A stretch of 64,000 bases of DNA from Arthrobacter sp. Hiyo8 (GTDB lineage Bacteria > Actinomycetota > Actinomycetes > Actinomycetales > Micrococcaceae), in the NCBI GenBank assembly GCA_001549895.1, contig AP014719.1:2728001-2792000 (forward strand), given 5' to 3'. The position numbers and the translations under genes were made by a program. How positions within the stretch are numbered: the first letter of the stretch is position 1; every line of letters begins with the position of its first letter. Shown in pieces: positions 17,840-27,209 of the stretch. The notes beneath the pieces were generated by a model. The model made no database searches and was not told where the DNA came from. It saw only the letters and a program-made list of their open reading frames with translations.

Positions 17840-17925
17840 GGTACGTTCGTGCCGGTTTCACCATTTTCCGCCTCCATGGGAAGCGAATCAAGGGTCGATC
17901 GCTGGGAATCGGTACGTTCGTGCCG
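17840..17925. promoter_or_regulatory. Candidate hipBA operators (two direct copies of a dyad)
   Basis: The 15-mer GGTACGTTCGTGCCG occurs at 17840-17854 and again at 17911-17925, 71 bp apart. With its leading C it is an imperfect palindrome (CGGTACG / CGTGCCG). The near copy is 19 bp upstream of the possible hipB start, where autoregulation of toxin-antitoxin operons normally acts. Binding by HipB is inferred from position only. Confidence 0.55.
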
Positions 17926-18008
17926 ATGTGCCGCGCCGCGGCATCGTGGGTGCAGGCCGTTCGCTGCGTTCCGGTACGGCGGTTTGGGGCCAGGACCCAC
18001 GATTTCGC

Positions 18009-19255
18009 CTAGGTGGCCGGGTGTGCCCCCAGCCTTTCCAGCGCAGCTTCCCGGCGTGCCGCCCGCGCCTTTCGTCGATCACGATCGAGAGGGCCAGAGC
18101 CGCCACAATGACCATCATGCAGACAGGAACAGAGACGTCCAGGGCGGCCAGGCCCACACTGCCGCAAAGCAACACGACCACGAGGGCCGTGACCCCGAGG
18201 AGCGCGCGGTCGAAACCCAGCAGGTAGCCGTAGAGCGAACTCAGGGCTACCTTGAACAGGGCCACCGGGACGGCGATGGTGGCCACTACAACGGTGGCGC
18301 TGATGAGGGCCGCATGATCAATGAAGAGCGCGGCCACATGAAGTCCGCCACCAGTAGCGGCGATTGACCCAAAGATGAACATGTGGCCGTATCCGAAGGC
18401 GAATGCCCGGTGCCGTTGGTGATGCAGGGCGTGGCCAGCCGGGAGGATGAAGTAGATCCACCACATTCCAAAGGCCAGCCCGGTCCCGCCGAGACCCACG
18501 AGGGCTGCGTCAACAGACCAGCCATGAAGGGCCACGATTGCCCGAAGGGATTCGATGGCTCCGATCAGGCACTCGCCCAAGGCGATGATCGCCAGGAGTC
18601 CGTAGCGTTCCGCGATGTGGTGCGCGTGCCACGGTGTCTTGGCTTTGCGCTCGGCGATGGTCGGCGTCGCCATTTCCAGCAGGAAGAGCGGGGCAGCCAT
18701 GAGGAAATTCATCAGGATGTCGGCGTGGACAATCAGCACCACCACCCAGCCGATCTGTGCCACCACCAGGAACTTCGCGTAGGTGAGGCAAGCGCTTCTG
18801 CGCTCCGGATCCTGCTTCGCCGCGCGTAGCCACTGAAAAACCAACGCCAAGCGCATGATGATGTAACCCAGCACCATGGTCGAGTTGTCCACGCGGTGGC
18901 CTTCGTCGAGCGACTGGAACATCGGCTCGATGCCCATGGCAAGGATGAGCACACCCACCATCTGCACCATGGTGACGACCCGGAAGACCCAGTCGTCAGT
19001 GTCATAGGCGCTGGCAAACCACGAGAAATTAATCCAGGCCCACATGACGGCGAACATCGCGAAGGTGAAGCCCATCAACCCGGAGCCGAAACGGGCCTCG
19101 GCCAGCTCATGAGCGAACTGGCTGCCGGCCACCCCGAAGGCGATGACAAAAGTGAGGTCAAAGAAGAGTTCCAGGGGTGTGGCGGTGCGATTCAGCTCCT
19201 GGGGATCGCGCCCGCCCATGCGCGACAATGCATGGCGCAATGGATTCATGGACAT
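18009..19255 (-). CDS. Low-temperature-requirement A (LtrA) membrane protein
   Basis: A polytopic protein with about ten helices and the LtrA signature ELFFDLTFVIAFGVAGSQFA near the N-terminus. Further on are MWAWINFSWFASAYDTDDW and the loop WHAHHIAERYGLLAIIALGE. LtrA proteins were linked to growth of Listeria in the cold; their activity is unknown. The sequenced frame stays open to 17888, but the last 40 residues are Arg/Pro-rich. Moving one base near 18040 gives REAALERLGAHPAT and a stop at 18009, which I take as the natural end. The start overlaps the next upstream gene by 10 bp. Confidence 0.85.
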
Positions 19256-19917
19256 GGTTCAGGGTACCGCCGGGAGGCCCCCGAGTCCCGATCCCTGGAG
19301 AGGGCGCCCGGGTTCCTTTTGGCCCACAACAGCAGCCCGATGTACGTCAGGTCGAAAATGCTGCACAGGACGCCAATGCCCAGGATGAACAGTGAATTCT
19401 CGAGCACCCCGAAGGTGATCGTTGGCGCGAGGGTTCCGATCCACTTCGCCACAGCGATCACCAGGGACTGGCCCCGCAAGCTGCGTCGGGCAGCGAACAT
19501 CGCAATAAACAGGCCGGACATCAGGAGATTCTGCAGGAATGCCGCGTACCGTGAGGCCGGATCCCAATCGAACTCGGTGATGAACAGCCACTGCACCGCG
19601 AACGACGCCAAGCCCAAGAGAGCCGCCCACCCGATGAACAGCGGCCGTGTGACAAATCCGGGAAGTTCCCGCCTGCCGAACGCGAAGAACGTGTACACAA
19701 TCGCGACGTCGGCCAACGCCCAGGCAATGTTGATGACGCCCTGCACGGAGAGCCTCGTGCTGAGCGAATGCACCGAGTAGATGACTTCCCACGCGAAGTT
19801 CAAACCCAGCGCCGCCGCCGGGATCGCGTACGTCTTATCGCGAAACCCGATCCGGATCGCGCAAATGTAAACCGTAGTCCAAGCGACCCCGCTCAGGATG
19901 GTCAGAAACAGGTTCAC
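19246..19917 (-). CDS. Seven-helix membrane protein, probable transmembrane-type terpene cyclase
   Basis: A 223-residue protein with about seven membrane helices and short loops. It resembles the Pyr4/PaxB-like transmembrane terpene cyclases known from fungal meroterpenoid and bacterial drimentine pathways. The two acidic residues important in that family have candidates here: Glu44 in GLNFAWEVIYS and Asp189 in VLCSIFDLTYIGLLLW. Other marked segments are AIPAAALGLN, SVQGVINIAWALADVAIVYT and TITFGVLENSLFILG. No prenyltransferase or oxidase is nearby, so a real biosynthetic pathway is not evident. The gene overlaps ltrA by 10 bp and may be co-transcribed with it. Family placement is from memory of motifs; the activity is unproven. 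Confidence 0.6.
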   Translation of the reverse strand: MNLFLTILSGVAWTTVYICAIRIGFRDKTYAIPAAALGLNFAWEVIYSVHSLSTRLSVQGVINIAWALADVAIVYTFFAFGRRELPGFVTRPLFIGWAALLGLASFAVQWLFITEFDWDPASRYAAFLQNLLMSGLFIAMFAARRSLRGQSLVIAVAKWIGTLAPTITFGVLENSLFILGIGVLCSIFDLTYIGLLLWAKRNPGALSRDRDSGASRRYPEPCP

Positions 19918-19934
19918 GGTTCCTCCTTCTCCAA

Positions 19935-19995
19935 CGCGGGGTCACTTACGGCCCATCCGGGGCGCCAATATGGGCCGTAAGTGACCCCGCGTTGC
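19935..19995. repeat. Perfect long hairpin between two minus-strand genes
   Basis: A 25-bp perfect inverted repeat (CAACGCGGGGTCACTTACGG then CCCAT, and its complement) around a 13-base GC-rich loop. The arms share GCCGTAAGTGA with the 32-bp repeat family seen near 60010. It lies just after the repaired GNAT-AAA gene end and before the terpene-cyclase-like gene, so it could act as terminator or RNA-processing site. Confidence 0.85.
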
Positions 19996-19996
19996 T

Positions 19997-21321
19997 CTAA
20001 ACCCGGGCGAGAGAGTCGATGTCCTCGAGGAAGTCTTGGTGGACTTCGTCGCTGACGGTGGTGCGGGTGTCGGCGATCGCGTCGAGATAGTCCTGCGTGA
20101 CTGGTCCCTTGCGGGCGTTCGACGCCGGTACGGCGCCCCGGAGGAGGCGCCGGCGCCGGCAGCGTCGGCTGTATAGACGGCTTTTTCCAGGGCACGCTGG
20201 GAGGCGCTGCGTGCCGCGTACTCTATGTCCGCGGGGGAGAAGCCCTCCGTCCTCGACACCAGCAAGGCCACGTCCACCGAGTCCACCACGCTGGCCGGGA
20301 TGAATCGCTGCCACATGGCCTCGCGGGCATGGACGTCCGGCAGCCCGATGGGGATGACGTAGTCGAAGCGGCCGTGGCGCAGGAAGGCGGTGTCCAGGGC
20401 GCGGATGAAGTTGGTGGCGCACACCAGGAGGCGGCCCGGCTGTTCGCGGAAGGCCGGGATGATCTTGAGGAGTTCGTTGGTGACGCCTTGCAGCGGGGAC
20501 GGCGGCTCACCGGACCGCTGGGACGCGATCTCCTCCACCTCGTCGATGAACACGACCGCGTGCTCCAGTTCGGCGATTTCCAGGAACGTCTCCCGAAGCG
20601 CGCCGGCCAGTCCCTTGGGATCGGAGGCCAGGCGGGAGGGGAAGACCTCCACGAACGGCCATTCGAGCCGGGACGCGATCGCTTTCGCAAAGGTCGTCTT
20701 GCCGGTCCCGGGAGGGCCGAAGAGCACGACGGCGCGCGGCGGCACCACGCCGAATTGGTCGGCGAGGTCAGCCTCGGCCAGGGGTAGGACCAGACGGCGT
20801 TCCAGCAGCTCCTTTTCGCGGCGCATGCCGGCGACGTTTTCCCACAGGTCCCGGGCCAGGATGCGGCCGCCGAGCTGGCTCAACGGCTCGAGTTCCTGGC
20901 GCTGCACCGGGATGGTCCGCTCAAAATAGTGCAGGTTTTGCTTGAGCAGGAAGCCGCGGCCCAGGAACGCCTCGACTCGGGTTTCGGACTCGGGCATGAG
21001 CGCCGAGAGCTTGTTGAGCCCGTGCGGAGTCATCCGGTTCTCGACGGCGGCCAGCAGGGAGGTGCCTATCCCGCGTCCGCGGAACTCGGGCAACGTGGCC
21101 AGGAAGACGATCCAGCCTTGGTCATGGGCTGCACGTCCGACGGCGGCACCAACCACCTGCTCGCCCTGCACTGCCACCACCGCGTGGTCCTTCTCGCATG
21201 AAGCAAGGACCTCGGAGAGCGCATAGACAGGGTCCACGTTGTCGGCTTTGAGCGACTCCCAAAGGTGCAGTATCCCGTCCATGTCCGAGGAATGGAAGTC
21301 CCTGATGCGCCAATTGCTCAT
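19997..21321 (-). CDS. GNAT acetyltransferase fused to AAA+ ATPase (one frame break)
   Basis: Residues 1-140 or so form a GNAT domain: MSNWRIRDFHSSDMDGILHL at the start and the acetyl-CoA loop ATLPEFRGRGIGTSLLAAVE. A linker leads to an AAA+ domain of FtsH/Cdc48 type: Walker A LFGPPGTGKTTFAKAIA, Walker B HAVVFIDEVEEIASQ, sensor 1 LLVCATNFIRALDTAFLRHG with arginine-finger region GRFDYVIPIGLPD, and C-terminal SPADIEYAARSASQRALE. The frame breaks near 20140; in the other frame the protein ends DEVHQDFLEDIDSLARV. ATG 21321 is chosen because an earlier in-frame start adds only a low-complexity leader. The fusion suggests an ATP-driven remodeller that recognises or acetylates its target; the target is unknown. 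Confidence 0.85.
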
Positions 21322-21414
21322 GCCTGCTCCTTGGTGGATCGCCATCGATTGCCTGGTGTTGAGCATAGGCGAACCGGTGGTGGAGAGGGGTTGCGCGGGC
21401 GTTGCGTTACGTAG

Positions 21415-22163
21415 CTATCCGGCCGGGCGCAACCGCAGCCCCTGCATGCCGCCGTCGATCGCCAGGGACGTGCCCGACGTCGAGCCGGACAGCGGGCTTG
21501 CGAGGTAGGCGACGGCGCCGGCCACCTCGGCGGCCTCCACGAGACGGCCGTGTGGCTGTCGGGCGTTGAGGGCAGCGCGTTCGGCGGCGGGATCGGCGGA
21601 GGATTCGAGCAGCCTGCCTACCCATGGCGTGTCCACCGTGCCGGGGTTGACGCAGTTGACGCGGATCCCTTCGCGGACGTGGTCGGCCGCCATGGCCAGC
21701 GTGAGGGACAAGACTGCGCCCTTCGACGCCGAATACAAGGCCCGCTGCGGCAGCCCTGCCGTCGCGGCGATGGAGCACGTGTTCACGATCGCGGCCGCGG
21801 GCGATTCGCGCAGGTACGGCAGAGCCGCACGGCTGACGCGGGCGATGCCCACCACGTTGATGTCGAGTACGCGGTGCCATTCGGCGTCGTCGTTTGCAGA
21901 GATGTCCCCTTGGGCGCCGATCCCTGCGTTGTTGACCACCACGTCGAGCCGGCCGAACTTCCGGACGACGGCGTCGACGGCGGAGCGCACCGAGGCGTCG
22001 TCGGCCACGTTGCATTCGACGCCGAAATGCGGGGTCCCGGAGGGGTTGAGGTCGAGCACGGCGACCTGCGCCCCGCCGTCGGCGAGCCGGTCCGCGATCG
22101 CCGCGCCGATGCCTGACGCCCGCCGGTGACCAGCGCTACGAGTCCCTCGAACTCGGTGCTCAC
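21415..22163 (-). CDS. SDR-family 2-keto-3-deoxy-L-fuconate dehydrogenase (one frame break)
   Basis: A short-chain dehydrogenase of about 250 residues. The cofactor loop reads VALVTGGASGIGAAIADRLA once a C missing at about 22117-22120 is restored. NNAGIGAQGD, the catalytic YSASKGAVLSLTLAMA and the C-terminal GTSLAIDGGMQGL are all present. In the non-phosphorylating fucose route an SDR oxidises 2-keto-3-deoxy-L-fuconate to 2,4-diketo-3-deoxy-L-fuconate. The specific role is inferred from the neighbours: it overlaps the hydrolase gene by four bases and all other enzymes of the route are in the locus. Confidence 0.83.
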
Positions 22164-23071
22164 CGCGTTGCCTTGTCAGTGCCTACTGCTGCAAGCGAAG
22201 CTGCGTGGGCTCTGTAGAACTCCTGGCGCTGGCGGCCGAGTCCTTCGACTTCGAGCTCCACCACGTCGCCGGGCTGGATGTACGGGAAGCGGCCGGAGAG
22301 CGCCACGCCTTCCGGAGTGCCGGTGAGGATGACGTCGCCGGGCTCCAGGACCATGTACTGGCTGAGGTGGTGGACCACGGTCAGGGCATCGAAAATCATG
22401 TCAGAGGTGTCCGACGATTGGCGGATCTCGCCATTGACCCAGGTGCGCAACGCGAGGTGTCCGGCGTCGAGCTCATCCGCGGGAACCAACCAGGGGCCGA
22501 GGGGAGTGGACTGAGGAAGGGACTTGCCCTTGGTCCACTGGCCCGCGGCGCCGGGCAGTTGGTAGTCGCGTTCTGAGAGATCATTGGCGACGACGTAGCC
22601 CGCGATGCAGTCCGCGGCCTCGTCCGTGCTGGAAAGGTATGACGCTTCGCGACCGATCACGATTCCGAGTTCCACCTCCCAGTCGTACTTTTCCGACGAC
22701 GGCGGGATGGGCGCGGGGTCCAACGGGCCACTGACCGTGTTGCTTGGCTTCAGGAACACCACGGGTGATTCCGGGGGCGTTGCTCCGGATTCGGCCGCGT
22801 GGGCCGTGTAATTGAGGCCGATGCAGACGACGTTGCCGGGCCGGGCGATGGGCGAACCGATCCGGAGTCCTTCGGCAGAAATCTCGGGAAGATTACCGGC
22901 ATCAAGGGCTTCGCGGGTGCGTGCGATGCCGTCCGTGGCGAGGAACTCTCCGTTGATGTCCTTCGTCAGCGGGTCAAGGCTGAAGTACTTTTCGGTGCCG
23001 TTGGCGTTTTGGGCGATGACAACCGGCTTTTCATTTCCGGCAGTGCCCAGCCGGGCGAATTTCATGTTCAT
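22160..23071 (-). CDS. Fumarylacetoacetate-hydrolase-family protein (2,4-diketo-3-deoxy-L-fuconate hydrolase)
   Basis: A 303-residue FAH-family enzyme. The metal-binding core is NVVCIGLNYTAHAAESG, SEKYDWEVELGIVIGREA and GYVVANDLSERDYQL; the C-terminal ILTGTPEGVALSGRFPYIQP is also typical. It should split 2,4-diketo-3-deoxy-L-fuconate into pyruvate and lactate, the last step of the fucose route. ATG 23071 has GGAGG at 5-bp spacing; ATG 23065 is an alternative. It is divergent from the dehydratase gene across a promoter region with shared regulatory motifs. Exact substrate is inferred from context. Confidence 0.85.
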   Translation of the reverse strand: MNMKFARLGTAGNEKPVVIAQNANGTEKYFSLDPLTKDINGEFLATDGIARTREALDAGNLPEISAEGLRIGSPIARPGNVVCIGLNYTAHAAESGATPPESPVVFLKPSNTVSGPLDPAPIPPSSEKYDWEVELGIVIGREASYLSSTDEAADCIAGYVVANDLSERDYQLPGAAGQWTKGKSLPQSTPLGPWLVPADELDAGHLALRTWVNGEIRQSSDTSDMIFDALTVVHHLSQYMVLEPGDVILTGTPEGVALSGRFPYIQPGDVVELEVEGLGRQRQEFYRAHAASLAAVGTDKATR

Positions 23072-23094
23072 GTATTCCTCCGTGCTCTGGCTCT

Positions 23095-23177
23095 AACATC
23101 CGAGCTCTAGTCTGCTGTTGCTCTCCATAATACGGAAATGTGACCCATTGACAATGCAGACATCGGATGTTTACGCT
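23095..23177. promoter_or_regulatory. Divergent fucose promoters with operator motif
   Basis: On the plus strand TTGACA (23148-23153) and TACGCT (23172-23177) make a -35/-10 pair with an 18-bp spacer. On the minus strand TTGTCA (23149-23154) and TATTAT (23127-23132) make another with a 16-bp spacer, so the two -35 boxes overlap. The palindrome ACATCGGATGT (23160-23170) lies inside the plus-strand spacer, and AACATCCGA (23095-23103) lies below the minus-strand -10. The same AGACATCGGAT stands before the GntR gene at 32411-32421. Confidence 0.65.
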
Positions 23178-23215
23178 CTTCCCAGCAAACTACCTGCTGC
23201 CAAGCAAGGAGCACA

Positions 23216-24512
23216 ATGAGCGTCATCACCGCGGTGGACACCTTCGATATCCGTTTTCCCACCTCCCTGGAACTGGACGGATCGGATGCCATGAATCCGG
23301 ATCCGGACTATTCGGCGGCATACCTGGTGATCCGCACCGACGCCGGCGACGGTCACGAGGGCCACGGTTTCGTCTTCACCATCGGGCGCGGCAACGAGGT
23401 GGAGGCAGTGGCTATCGAGGCACTCCGCCACCACATCCTGGGCCGCAACGTCGAGGAACTGCTCGGCGACATGGGCGGCACCTGGAAGCTCCTGGTCCAC
23501 GATTCCCAACTCCGTTGGCTTGGCCCCGAAAAGGGCGTGATGCACATGGCGATCGGCGCCGTCGTCAACGCCCTGTGGGACCTCAAAGCCAAGCGGGCCG
23601 GACTGCCTCTCTGGGAGCTGCTTTCCCGGATGAGTCCGGAGGAGATTGTGGCGCTCGTGGACTTCCGGTACCTCAGCGATGCACTCACGCCGGAGGACGC
23701 GCTGGGGATAGTGCGGACGGCGGAGCCGGGGCGCGCCGCCCGCAGGGCAGCACTTCTCGCGGAAGGATACCCCGCATACACCACGACGCCGGGCTGGTTG
23801 GGTTACAGCGACGACAAACTTGTGCGGCTGGCCAAGGAAGCCGTTGCAGACGGTTTCGGGCAGATCAAGCTCAAGGTGGGGCCTCGCTGGAAGACGACAT
23901 CCGGCGCGTCCGCACGGCCCGCGACGCTGTGGGGCCTGATATCAAGATCGCCGTGGATGCGAACCAACGCTGGGACGTCCAGGAAGCGATTGACTGGATG
24001 GCGCATTTGGCTCCCTATGACATTGCCTGGATTGAGGAACCCACCAGTCCGGATGATGTCCTCGGCCATGCCGCGATTGCCCGGGCGTGGCGCCGATCCC
24101 CGTGGCCACGGGTGAGCATGTCCAAAATCGCGTGATGTTCAAGCAGATGCTGCAGGCCGGATCCCTGCAGGTCTTGCAACTGGATGCGGCGAGGGTGGCG
24201 GGAGTGAACGAGAACATCGCCATCCTCCTGCTCGCGGCGAAGTTCGGCGTCCGCGTCTGCCCACATGCAGGTGGAGTTGGCCTCTGCGAGGCCGTCCAAC
24301 ACTTGTCGATGTTCGATTTCGTGGCGGTATCCGCCGACAAGAATGGTCGGATGATTGAGTTCGTCGACCATCTGCACGAGCACTTTGTCACTCCGGTGGA
24401 TGTCCACGACGGCTCGTACTGGCCGCCGTCGGCACCCGGTGCCGGCAGTGAAATGGTCGGCGGCACGTTGGCCGGCTACAGCTTTCCCGATGGCCCTGTG
24501 TGGGCCCGCTAA
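23216..24512 (+). CDS. L-fuconate dehydratase, enolase superfamily (two frame breaks)
   Basis: An enolase-superfamily dehydratase of about 430 residues, converting L-fuconate to 2-keto-3-deoxy-L-fuconate. Visible are the N-terminal capping domain ([20 protein letters not shown]) and the catalytic barrel: IKLKV, the metal ligands in [11 protein letters not shown] and [10 protein letters not shown], then IPVATGEHV and the active-site region [31 protein letters not shown] is typical of fuconate dehydratases. One G missing near 23880 joins LKVG to [11 protein letters not shown]. One C missing near 24090 joins AIARA to [11 protein letters not shown]. The start ATG 23216 follows AAGGAG. It opens the plus-strand fucose operon. 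Confidence 0.9.
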
Positions 24513-24562
24513 AGGTCCCGCAAGACGCACATACACACGCTTGATCACAAGGAGGTGATGAC

Positions 24563-26095
24563 ATGACCCAACAAGTACCACCGCTGCTATCCGTCCGAGG
24601 CGTCACCAAGAGCTTCCCTGGTGTCCGGGCCCTGCACAATATGCATCTGGAATTGCGCCGCGGTGAGGTCCTTGCACTGGTTGGCGAGAACGGCGCCGGC
24701 AAATCGACGCTTATGAAGTTGCTCTCGGGCATCTATACCCCGGACCAGGGCACGTTCGAGCTCAACGGGCAGGAGTTCGTGCCGCACGGCCCGAAGCATG
24801 CCCAAGAGTCGGGCATCAGCATCATCCACCAGGAATTCAACCTGATGCCGGACCTCACGGTGGCGCAAAACATCTTCATAGGCCGCGAGCCGCGCCGTTT
24901 TGGCCTGCTCAGCGAGTATGCCCTGAACCGCAAGGCCCAGGATCTGTTCGATCGCATTAGCTTGCAGCTGAACCCGCGCGAACGGGTGGGTCGGCTGACC
25001 GTGGCCAAGCAGCAGATGGTGGAGATCGCCAAGGCACTGAGTCATGACTCCAAGGTGATCATCATGGATGAGCCCACGGCTGCGCTCAATGACGCTGAGG
25101 TCACCACCTTGCACGATCTCATCCGAGGATTCATCTCGCCAGAAACGGGCGTCATCTACATCTCACACCGGATGGACGAGCTCAAGCTGATCTCCCAGCG
25201 CATTACCGTGATCCGCGACGGCGAGTATGTAGACACCGTCGGCACGGCAGAAACGTCCATGAAGGAGGTCATCTCCCTGATGGTGGGGCGGCAGGTTTCG
25301 GGAGAACAGCGCCCGACGGCGGCCACCACCGGCGCGAGTACCGACGTCGTGCTTTCGGTTGAAGGGCTTGCCACCAAGGCGCTGCTGAGGGACGTCGGGT
25401 TCGAGTTGCGCCGCGGCGAGATCCTCGGTTTCGCCGGGCTCATGGGAGCCGGCCGGACCGAAGTGGCCCGGGCATTGGTTGGTGCGGACCGCGCCACTTT
25501 CGACAAATTGCAGGTCCAGGGCGCGGATGTCGACATCCCCAATCCGGCAGTTGCGGCAAAGCTGGGAATCGGTTATCTGTCCGAGGACCGCAAGCATCTC
25601 GGTCTCATGCTGGAGCGTGACGTGAAGGAGAACATCATGCTCTCCTCGCTGACCGAAAACTCAGCGGGCGGTTTCATCAAGGACGGTGCGTTGCGCCGGA
25701 CGGCCGAGGAATTCAGCAAGAAGCTGCGTATCAAGACGCCCTCGGTCCACCAACTCGCCCGTAACCTCTCTGGCGGCAATCAGCAGAAGATCGTGATCGC
25801 GAAGTGGCTGGTAAAGGACTGCGACATCCTGATCTTCGATGAACCCACGCGCGGGATCGACGTCGGTGCCAAGGAGGAGATTTACAGGCTCCTTGACGAA
25901 CTGGCGGCAGGCGGGAAGGCGATCATCATGATCTCCTCGGAACTGCCCGAGGTCCTGCGAATGTCCCACCGGATCGCTGTCATGAGCGAAGGCCGGATCA
26001 CAGGTTTCCTCAACAACGCGGAAGCCACCCAGGAAAACATCATGGAGCTGGCCACCCGGCGTGACTCCGCTATACCAGGAGCAGTGACAGCATGA
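24563..26095 (+). CDS. Sugar ABC importer ATPase (RbsA/MglA type)
   Basis: A 510-residue protein with two fused ABC ATPase domains, as in ribose and galactose importers. Domain 1 holds Walker A LVGENGAGKSTLMKLLSG, and Walker B VIIMDEPTAALNDAEV. Domain 2 (from about residue 265) has the degenerate loop GFAGLMGAGRTEVARALVG, the signature LSGGNQQKIVIAKWL and ILIFDEPTRGIDVGAKEEIY. This is the carbohydrate-uptake class 2 pattern. Together with the permease and binding protein it should import L-fucose or a fucosylated sugar; the substrate is inferred from the locus. A GGAGGTGATGAC ribosome-binding sequence precedes ATG 24563. Confidence 0.93.
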   Translation: MTQQVPPLLSVRGVTKSFPGVRALHNMHLELRRGEVLALVGENGAGKSTLMKLLSGIYTPDQGTFELNGQEFVPHGPKHAQESGISIIHQEFNLMPDLTVAQNIFIGREPRRFGLLSEYALNRKAQDLFDRISLQLNPRERVGRLTVAKQQMVEIAKALSHDSKVIIMDEPTAALNDAEVTTLHDLIRGFISPETGVIYISHRMDELKLISQRITVIRDGEYVDTVGTAETSMKEVISLMVGRQVSGEQRPTAATTGASTDVVLSVEGLATKALLRDVGFELRRGEILGFAGLMGAGRTEVARALVGADRATFDKLQVQGADVDIPNPAVAAKLGIGYLSEDRKHLGLMLERDVKENIMLSSLTENSAGGFIKDGALRRTAEEFSKKLRIKTPSVHQLARNLSGGNQQKIVIAKWLVKDCDILIFDEPTRGIDVGAKEEIYRLLDELAAGGKAIIMISSELPEVLRMSHRIAVMSEGRITGFLNNAEATQENIMELATRRDSAIPGAVTA

Positions 26096-27128
26096 GCCTC
26101 GTAGATTCCCCGGCGCCGCAGAAAGCGGGCTGGAACCCGCATCGGAGACCACATCCCGCAAGGGAAACATCTCCGTGCGCCTGCGTTCGTCCTTGCAGCA
26201 GCTGCTGGCCTTCGGTTCGCTGATTGTCCTCGTGATCTTCTTCGGCATCATGAACTCCAGGTTCTTGTTGCCCACGAACCTCTCGGACATCCTGCTCTCC
26301 ACTGTGGTGATCGGGTTGCTTGCCCTGGGCGCGACGTTCGTGATCATCACTGGCGGTATTGACCTCTCAGTTGGTACTGGAATGAGCCTTTGTTCGGTCA
26401 TGACCGGGGTGGTGTTGAGCTATCTGGGCCTGCCCTTGTGGATGGGCGTAGTGGGCGGCATCCTGATGGGTACCGTGATCGGTGCAATCAACGGCTTCTT
26501 CATCTCCTTCCTGAAGATCCCGCCGTTCATTGCCACGCTGGCAATGATGCTTGTGGCACAGGGCATGGCCCTGGTGGTCTCCGGTACGAAGCCGATCTAC
26601 TTCACCTCCACCCCGGGCTTCAGCAACCTGGCGCTCGGTAAGCCGATTGCCGGTTTAGTGGTGCCTAACGCGGTGTTCATCTTCTTCGCCGCGGCGATAC
26701 TGGCCGGCATTGTGATGAGCAAAACCCTCATTGGCCGATACACCTTCTCCATCGGCTCCAACGAAGAAGCCACCGCGCTCTCCGGCATTAACGTCCGGTC
26801 ATGGAAGCTCTGGATTTACACGGTGGCTGGCGCCTTCACGGGCCTCGCCGGCGTGATCATCGCCGCCCGTTTGAACTCGGCCCAGCCCGGGCAGGGGCTC
26901 GGCTACGAACTGCAGGCGATTGCCGCCGTCGTGATCGGTGGAACATCCCTGGCCGGAGGCAAAGGCTCCATTGTAGGAACCGTGATCGGGGCCCTCATCA
27001 TGTCCGTGCTGACTAACGGCCTGCGCATCATCTCGGTGCCGCAGGAGTGGCAAAACGTAGCAATCGGCGTCGTGATCCTGGTGGCTGTCTACCTGGACAT
27101 GCTGCGGAGGAAGGAGACCGCCAAGTGA
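26092..27128 (+). CDS. Sugar ABC permease (RbsC type; one frame break)
   Basis: The membrane subunit of the importer, with about nine helices (VRLRSSLQQLLAFGSLIVLV onward) and the conserved TGGIDLSVGTGMSL near helix 3. SIGSNEEATALSGINVR is the coupling-loop signature of this permease class. The natural start is ATG 26092, overlapping the ATPase stop by four bases. A base missing near 26130 breaks the frame; the downstream frame then reads PASETTSRKGNISVRLRSS. The C-terminus ends YLDMLRRKETAK. It works with the ATPase before it and the binding protein after it. Confidence 0.9.
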
Positions 27129-27209
27129 CCGTCAGCCACTCTTCTTCATGCCTGTAGCATCCGCACAGGACCGATCCTTCAGTCTTAGAAAACAAGGGAG
27201 TTTCCAAGC

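Noticed and set aside
17888..18008. LtrA extension up to 17888
   Set aside because: The last 40 residues are Arg/Pro-rich and run into the hipBA promoter; a one-base correction gives a natural end at 18009.
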